From: Malurus cyaneus samueli
Taxonomy: Eukaryota; Chordata; Aves; Passeriformes; Maluridae
NCBI GenBank assembly: GCA_009741485.1
Contig: CM019219.1
Coordinates: 1,431,547-1,495,546, forward strand
Direction of reading: 5' to 3'
DNA length: 64,000 bases
Shown here: piece after piece, positions 57,000 to 64,000 of the stretch
How positions within the stretch are numbered: the first letter of the stretch is position 1
Layout: each line of letters starts with the position of its first letter
The notes under the pieces: generated by a model
Database searches by the model: none
What the model was told of the DNA's origin: nothing
Seen by the model: only the letters and a program-made list of their open reading frames with translations
Program-made: the position numbers and the translations under genes

Positions 57000-57300
57000 C
57001 CAGCTGCTCCTGTTCCAATGGGATCACTCCAGCCGTTCCCATTCCAATGGGATCCCTCCAGCTGCTCCTGTTCCCACACCACCATCCCTCCAGCCGTTCC
57101 CGTTCCAATGGGATCTCTCCAGCTGCTGCCATCCCAGTGGGATCCCACACCACCATCCCTCCAGTTGTTCCCATTCCAATGGGATCCCACACACACCATC
57201 CTCCAGCCGCTCCTGTTCCAATGGGATCCCTCCAGCCATTCCCATTCCAATGGGATCCCACACAACTGTCCCTCCAACCATTCCATTCCAACAGGACCCC
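57000..57300. repeat. Complex minisatellite, inverted copy of 44050-44340
   Basis: Blocks 'CCATTCCAATGGGATCCC' and 'CTCCAGCTGCTCCTGTTCC' recur. Unit count and order differ from the left arm. Confidence 0.92.
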
Positions 57301-57421
57301 AACCCCCATCCCCTGTCCCCCCCTCCCTGCCACTCCTGGTGCCCTCAGGTGACCCCACACACACCGGGCCATTCTCAGCCAGTTCCCTCCATGCAGAGCA
57401 CCCAAATCTGCTGCAGGAGGA

Positions 57422-57655
57422 TTCCTGGAGCTCAGGGATGGCTCCTGGAGCTCGGGGATGGTTCCTGGAGCTCGGGGATGGCTCCTGGAGTGCAGGGATG
57501 GCTCCTGGAGCTCGGGGATGGCTCCTGGAGCTCGGGGATGGCTCCTGGAGTGCAGGGATGGCTCCTGGAGTCGGGGATGGTCCTGGAGCTCGGGGATGGC
57601 TCCTGGAGCTCGGAGATGGCTCCTGGAGCTCGGGGATGGCTCCTGAGCTGCATTT
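57422..57655. repeat. 20-bp minisatellite, inverted copy of 43680-43915
   Basis: Units of 'GAGCTCGGGGATGGCTCCTG' with a 'TGCAGG' variant. Three single-base losses and one substitution (CGGAGATGG) relative to the left arm. Confidence 0.96.
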
Positions 57656-59827
57656 ACTGCCTGCAGTATTTAAATCCCCACCTTTCCGCAGGTTCATGCA
57701 ATCAGCCCCCCGAGGTGAATCCCTGCTGTGTGACATTTTTTTTTTTCAGCAAGAACTGATTATTTCAGTTTGTGGTTTTTTTTTTTTTTTCACTTCTGCC
57801 ATGCAGTTGGGGTTGGACTCATTCCCTTTTTTTCGGGCCCCTTTCACCATTTCCTCCTCCCCGACGTTCGGGGTTGCGGCAGCAGCGGTTCTGCAACGCG
57901 GGGCTGAGCGCCTGCAATTAACAACTTGTTCTTAATTAGCAAAACGAGCAAGTGACACCTCCTGCACCTGCTGCCAGTGGGAAAAGGGTTAAGAGAACGT
58001 CTCATGAGCGCTCCCAGGAGCTGACCCCACAGTTTATAAACAGCAAAGCCACCTGGCTCCCCTTCCCAGCAGTTCTGGGAACATCAGACAAAGACTGGCT
58101 TTTGGAGCTGCAGAGGAGCAGTCTGGGCACAGGGACTGGGGAGAAGAGGCCTCGGTGATTTTGGGCAGAGGAGGGTGATAAATGGCCCAGGAGCTCGCTG
58201 GAAACCCCAACCTGCCCTGCCCATCCCTACCCCAAACCTTGGGAATTCCACATCCCAGGGAAAAGCCTGGAAGCCACTGGGAAGTTTGGAGACAGAGGCT
58301 GAGCAGAGAGGAAAGGCCATGCAGATAATGAGCTAATGAATCTGTTAATAATGAGTTATCTGAATGCAGGGAGCTGCAGGAGCAGTGCTGAGTCAGCAGG
58401 AAGCCCCTGGCCACTGCACTGTCCCCACAGGGAAAGGAAGAGGCTGTGAGGTGACCCGGGGCCGATGGTGGCAGCTGTGACACCAAAAGTGGCTGCCACC
58501 CCTCACTGTCCCTGCTGTCCCCAGGGTGTCACACACGGTCAAGGGACACCCAGCAGCAAGGGAGGTGAGGCCATGAAAGGCTCAACTCAATCAAGGCACT
58601 GAGTGTTTTTATGGGGAAAGGAAGGAAAAAAATTTGGGGTCTTTTGCAAGTGTCACTGTCCCCTATCAGAGCCACACCACAGCTGTGTCACACTCCTGTC
58701 CCACACCCACATGGGGCTCTCACTGCACACTCATTGTCCATCCACTTTGGGCTCATTTTAGTCACCAAAGGGCTCTGCAGCAAGGCTCTGGTTTGAATTA
58801 TTCACAATTTCACCTGCAAGCTCAGCAAGGGACTGAGTTCATTAACACACAAACACAGAGAAGAGACTCATCAGCCTAATCAGGGCACTGATCAAACAAT
58901 TCAACATCAGCCAACAACAAAGCTCCAGGACGTCCTCAGAAAATCTTACAGGAACAAACATTACAAAAAAAACCCCACTTTGACTGGTTTTACCATCTCA
59001 TTGATATCTTCTGTAATATTCAACAACTACCCCAAATTAATGACATTTTACTGAACACGGATAAAGAACCTTCCAACCAAAGCAAAAAGCTGCAGTTCCA
59101 TTTTCCCAAGTTCCTCTCACGCTGCTCTCCCACCAGACCCATGACTGAAGCCACAAATGAGGGTCACCTTTCCCCCTGCCCTGTCAGCAAATCAATCTGG
59201 GTTTTTGTCTACACACAAATTGGGCCGTCTGCCATTGATTCGCACGAGAAACCCTTGAGCAGCGCAGTGAAACCCAATAAAAATCTTACAATCAACTCGA
59301 GGAGTCGCCTTTGGTCCCGTCCCTGCTGCTCCTCAGCTGCACAAAACACGTCCTCACACAGATTCTCCCTTGTAATGGCTCAGGTTGAGCGTTCAAATTG
59401 CTTCTTGAACACAAAACCCAACCAAAGCCGTGGGGAAATACTCACAGAGTTTTGTGCTGCATCACGGCCGGGTTAAACATTGTGTTTCGGCAGCAGTTTC
59501 ATTTTGGAGGAGAGGAGGGGAGGAAGGGAAAAAGCAAAAGCAGAAGTGTGCCCTGTGTGACTCTCTAGAGCCAGAAAAGGAGAACACACGAGTGGAGGAG
59601 TGAGAATTCACCGTGAAACGGCGAGAGTGCAGCACAGCAAGGAAGGAAGGCAGCAGGGCTGTGCCTTTAAGGTTTCTGCACGTTGGAAACCCTACAGGTG
59701 ACCCTGAAATCTGGAACAAATTCCTGCAGGAATCCAAACCTAAAGAGGGACAGGAACAGTCAGGATCCAAGTCCAGGATGGATTTGACGGTCTGTGGGTG
59801 GGCAGCTGTGACATTGTCTTGGGCGCA

Positions 59828-60150
59828 GCAGAGGCTGAATGTGAACAGAGGAAGAGACACTGAATGTGTGCAAATACTGAATGTGAGCAGAGACATGGAT
59901 GTGAGCAGAGAGCATTGAATGTGAGCACAGACACTGAATGTGAGCAGAGACGATGAATGTGAGCAGAGAATACTGAATGTGAGCAAACACTGAATGTGAG
60001 CAGAGGATGAAAGTGAGCAGAGAGAGACACTGTGAGCACAGACACTGAATGTGAGTGTGAGCAGAGGATGAATGTGAGCAGAGATGCTGAATGTGAGCAC
60101 AGACACCCAATGTGAGCACAGACACCCAATGTGAGCACAGACACCATCTC
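59828..60150. repeat. About 20-bp minisatellite, inverted copy of 41190-41515
   Basis: Units of 'GAGCAGAGACACTGAATGT' with variants; order differs locally from the left arm. Confidence 0.93.
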
Positions 60151-60699
60151 CCTGCTGACCCTGCTGGGACTCACCTCCCTCCACACCCCCAGGGGACACC
60201 CAGCACCCCACAGCCCCTCCAGGCAGTGCCACAGCTCCCTTCAGGCATGGGAAAGGACGTGAAGCTGCAGAGCTTTGGGCACATTTTCCCGATTCAAATC
60301 CACTGCTCAGCCAAATGCAAAGACAGGAGGATTTTTTCAGTGATGAAGGTGGAAATGGACACTGACAATATTAAAGTTCAGTGAAGATTCCCCTTGGCTG
60401 GGGTGGGAGGGTGCAGCCCCAGCAGGAGCTGCTCAGATCTGCTGCTTGGTGACCCTGCCATCCCCTGCTCTCCTCCCTGCTGGTGTCCAGTACACAATTC
60501 CCCTGCTCTGCACTCAAAGTCTCTGATGTGTCCCTTGAGCAGACAAAGCTCTTCCTTTGGGGCCTTCTGCCTTTACAGCAATGCAGATTTTTAGCTGGAG
60601 CAGCAGTGATGGCACCACTGCTCTGTTTCTGACCCCTCTCCTCACCTCTGTGGTGGTCCAGACCTCCTCCAGCAGCTTCCCATGGAGCTGCAAGGCTGA

Positions 60700-60830
60700 A
60701 AAAGGAAACCTTTCATGATGAGGTGGGCAGGCCCTGGCAAGGGATGCCAGAGCAGCGTGGCTGCCCCTAGAAGTGTCCGCCAGGATGGAGCAGGTAACTG
60801 GGTGATCTCAAAGTTCTCCTATTTTAAAGG
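60700..60830 (+). mobile_element. CR1 LINE fragment, inverted copy of 40500-40650
   Basis: 'GTGGGCAGGCCCTGGCAAGG' and 'GGGTGATCTCAAAGTTCTCC' mark the two ends of the fragment; indels relative to the left arm. Confidence 0.78.
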
Positions 60831-61434
60831 ATTCCGTGAGTCCATGCTCATGTGGGGGCTCAGACCTTCCAAGGTCTCTCCCAACCCACCAGCCCCATGG
60901 CTCTGTGGATCCTGCAGCTCCCAGCACACACAGGAGGTGCCAGCAGGGCAGATCAGCTGCTCTGGAGCACAAAGGGCTGTGAGCACGAGGATTTGCACGT
61001 TCCCTCTCTCCTTTTGTCTCCTCCGCCCCGCTTCTTCCCACCACGCCAACGCAGCCGCACATCACCCTGAGAACGAGGGGGAGGAGGGAGGAAAATTCGC
61101 TTCTCCTGAGCGAACCAGTTTAATGATCAAACTCATCAGTACGGCCCAAACAATGGCTGAGGGTGCCAAAGCAGGGATGGGCAGGGGACTGAGAGCAGCA
61201 GTGACAGCAGGGCAGGTACCTCACCCAGCAGATGGCATCCTGTCCATGTCAGACAGACAGACAGACAGACAGGATGTGCTCTACCAGCTGAAATAATCCT
61301 TACAGACCTTATTCCTTAGGACCTTTCTTTATTTCCCATAACCACACTCAATCCCCTTCCCAGTCCCAGCCATGGCCTGACCCGTTTGGAGCATCCTCAC
61401 CCCGAGCTGGCAGCCAGGCAGGAGGGACTGTCAC

Positions 61435-62685
61435 CAAACACTGCCCAAACCCTCCAGGAAAATCCCCTTGGATTCAGCTGGACCCACACAGTGACACGAG
61501 CAGCAACCAGAACCTTCCCAAACAGCACAAAAGTCATTTTGGGGATTATTTGTGAAGGCAGGAGCTGTTGATGTTCAGGCTAAGCCAGCGATGGTGTGAG
61601 GTGAGCACAGGGTCCTGCTCACTCTGTGCATTCCAGGGGCTCCCAGGAAACATCAGCTTCAAACCAGCACATGCTGAATGTGAAAACAGCAAAAATCCAT
61701 CACTGGAGCCTTTTCCCCCTGCAGCTTTCGCTTAGGAAATGGGTATTTATATCTGTGTGTAGTGTATTTGTAGATATGTGTATTTTTATGTGTGTACAAC
61801 CCTCTCTCTCTGATTTTTTTACAAAGAAACACCAAAACCCCAACTGCTAAAAGCCACTGCAGAATATTTACCCTCCACCAGGTCCCCTGAGAGCAGCAGC
61901 AGTCCCAGCACAAAGGTTCCTGACACCTCAGCCACGAATTCCTTGTGCAAACCCAGCCTTTCCAAACCCTTCCTGCTGACCAGCAGGGAAATCAAACCAG
62001 TACAAAACAATTACAAACCCATGAAGCAAACACTGCCAGATGTTGAACTCCTGCCCCACAACACCTGTTCCCAACAGCAGCCTGTGGAGATGTGTGCACA
62101 GATTCAAGGGGAACATCTGTTTTTCCATGAGCTGCTGGCTGAGCATTCATCAAAAGGCTGATATTCCAATTTTTTATTGGGATTTTTATTCCTGATTCCT
62201 GCAGCTCCAGGAGCTGGAGCAACAGCCTGGCCTGTGGTACAGATTTAGCACCAGTGCCTGCTATCCCTGATTCCCTCTAAAATTCCCAAAGTTAGCAGAT
62301 TGATATTTACTTCCCACAGCTCAACTTACAGCATCAACAGCACCAGCTTTAATTCTAAATCTGGCTCTAGGACACGAAATGCATCTGATTTTCTCATCCA
62401 TTATTAAGTCCCAGGCATGCTAATAAGGCATTTATCTCCAAAAAAGATCATTACCCATGCGGATTTCTAGGGATAGGCGAGTTCTTTACAGCCTGGAGTC
62501 TCAGCACATAAATAGAAACTGCATTTACTATGAAAATTAAACCAGCAAGCCGGGGAGTTATTACAAAAGTAAAAGCCAAGCCTGCAGCGTGGTTGTGCAG
62601 GCAGCTCTGGGAGCCTGCATCAAATCCCATGGATGCAGGCATTCCAAGCTGCACCCAGAAACTGCAGGAAGCAGCCCTGGAATGC
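61435..62685. other. Single-copy non-coding flank
   Basis: Outside both inverted duplications. Contains a TG/TA-rich patch (about 61745-61800) and otherwise ordinary unique sequence. No exon with convincing splice sites and protein similarity was found. Confidence 0.6.
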
Positions 62686-63125
62686 TCAGTGCCTGCATCC
62701 CTGGAATTCTGAGTGCCTGAATCCCTGGAATTCTGAGTGTGACCTGAATCGGTCCTGAATCCCTGGGATTCAGTGCCTGAATCCCTGGAATTATGAGTGC
62801 CTGCATCCCTGGAATGCTCAGTGCCTGCATCCCTGGGATGCTCAGTGCCTGCATCCCTGGGATGCTCAGTGCCTGCATCCCTGGAATTCTGAGTGCCTGA
62901 ATCCCTGGAATTATGAGTGCCTGCATCCCTGGAATGCTCAGTGCCTGAATCCCTGGAATTATGAGTGCCTGCATCCCTGGAATTATGAGTGCCTGCAATC
63001 CCTGGAATTATGAGTGCCTGCATCCCTGGAATCTAGTGTCTGAATCCTGGAATTCTGCAGTGCCTGATATCCCTGGGATCTCAGTGCCTGCATCCCTGGA
63101 ATGCTCAGTGCCTGATCCCTGGAAT
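62685..63125. repeat. 24-bp minisatellite
   Basis: About eighteen units built from 'TGCCTGCATCCCTGGAAT' plus 'TATGAG', 'TCTGAG' or 'GCTCAG', with CTGAAT versus CTGCAT variants. Because 24 is a multiple of three, all frames stay open and give long repeats such as M-Q-A-L-I-I-P-G on the minus strand; these are not supported as proteins. Not part of the inverted duplications. Confidence 0.97.
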
Positions 63126-64000
63126 TTGTTATTTAGTTGAATCTTGTGAATTGTTGCGCCATCCTACCCACCCACCAAGTGCTGACAGCATCCACAGGAG
63201 CCCTTGGTCTGCAGAGAGAAACTCAAATCCCCTTTGAATAAACCATCTGCAACTTTCCACACACAAAACAGGGTCAAGGTTTCCTGGCATGGGGGGGATT
63301 TTTCTTTGCTCCAGTCTGGAAAAGGATTTGTATCATAAAAGATCCTAAAAGAGGAACAGCATCAAAACCAACAAATTGAACCTCGAGTGCAGAAATTCCA
63401 CATATGTAATGATGCCCGTTGCCATCTTACATGGAATACCTTGAGTTGAAGACCAGAAAATCTTTAAACTCTGTTATTAAAAAAAAGTATTTCCATTCTA
63501 GCTGTGAGGACAAACTCAGAAAAATCCATTTGTCTTTCCATATTAAGTTGCCCCAATGCAACACTTTAGGCAGAAAAGGCTAAGCACAAGAACACCATGA
63601 GAATTCTTTCCCTGACTTTCTCTAATGTCTAATTCTTCTATTCTCTAAGTAAAAGATAATTTCGTTACCAGAACATGATTAAATGTTGGACTTTTCCTCT
63701 CTGAAAACCAGTAATCAACACCTGAGCATCGCATGCTGTCAAATGACAACAGCCTGGGGCTGTGTATCATGCGGGAAAAGAACAATTAGTAATTAATTAG
63801 TAACAAGGCTGGAGGATACAATACAACAAGCTGTTTGTCGCATCGTTATTGGAGTCACAAATATTCCAGGTTGGAGCTCCTGTCTGTGTGAGAGCAGCGA
63901 GTTTGTGGTTTCTGCTGCAAGTTGCACAGAAAACTTTCCCTTAAAAATGGGAGTTTTCCTTTGTCCCTGGAAGTGACAGTGACAAGAATTCGTCCCCCAA
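63126..64000. other. Single-copy non-coding flank with homeodomain-type motifs
   Basis: Repeat-free to the end of the window. A cluster 'AATTAGTAATTAATTAG' at about 63784-63801 resembles paired homeodomain sites and could mark an enhancer. No coding exon recognised. Confidence 0.4.

Larger units (their letters stand above)
51064..61434. repeat. Right arm of inverted duplication 2 (about 10.4 kb)
   Basis: Reverse complement of 39884-50256, ending at 'GGGACTGTCAC' (61424-61434), which corresponds to the first bases after the second gap. Some stretches are cleaner than in the left arm and others less so. Beyond 61434 the sequence is single copy, so the right arm appears to be the one attached to the true flank. 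Confidence 0.95.

Noticed and set aside
62451..63023. A 190-residue frame and a 145-residue frame with repeated octapeptides on the minus strand
   Set aside because: The 24-bp tandem unit is a multiple of three, so open frames are automatic. No start context, splice sites or family similarity.

Overview
The window is vertebrate nuclear DNA, almost certainly from a bird. It has spliced exons with GT/AG borders, long non-coding introns, many CR1 LINE 3' ends and GC-rich minisatellites. The CR1 style looks neoavian, possibly passerine, but the species cannot be fixed from this sequence. There are no bacterial genes, operons, CRISPR arrays or tRNA/rRNA genes. The one gene I can support is PTPRE (receptor-type tyrosine phosphatase epsilon), on the minus strand with its 5' side to the right.

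Ten PTPRE coding exons fit together in phase, from the signal peptide (23449-23558) to the exon ending just after the domain-1 catalytic cysteine (7186-7346). They give 1001 coding bases, or 333 full codons plus two bases. The predicted product has a signal peptide, a very short Thr-rich glycosylated ectodomain, one membrane span, a basic juxtamembrane stretch and phosphatase domain 1 up to Cys333. The exon with the rest of the P-loop, the end of domain 1 and all of domain 2 are not in the window. The 5' UTR exon and promoter were not recognised.

Layout. 1-6811: second copy (A) of the membrane-span to exon-4 part of PTPRE. 6812-6836: 25 N. 6837-11830: catalytic exons. 11831-about 18480: the same segment again (A'). 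About 18480-24548: 5' intron and signal-peptide exon. 24549-25677: spacer. 25678-39858: inverted copy of about 10524-24548, clean at first and then very indel-rich. 39859-39883: 25 N. 39884-50256: non-coding DNA with several minisatellites. 50257-51063: noisy spacer. 51064-61434: inverted copy of 39884-50256. 61435-64000: single-copy non-coding DNA with a 24-bp minisatellite.

The main structural result is therefore one direct duplication of about 6.7 kb and two back-to-back inverted duplications with arms of about 14 and 10.4 kb. Both gaps are exactly 25 N, both sit at the ends of duplicated arms, and exon copies in the noisy arm are broken by random indels. I read most of this as long-read fold-back and gap-filling artefact, not biology, though true palindromes are not excluded. 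The best biological leads are G-rich tandem arrays on the PTPRE sense strand: one fills about 90% of an intron and another starts about 17 bp after a splice donor.
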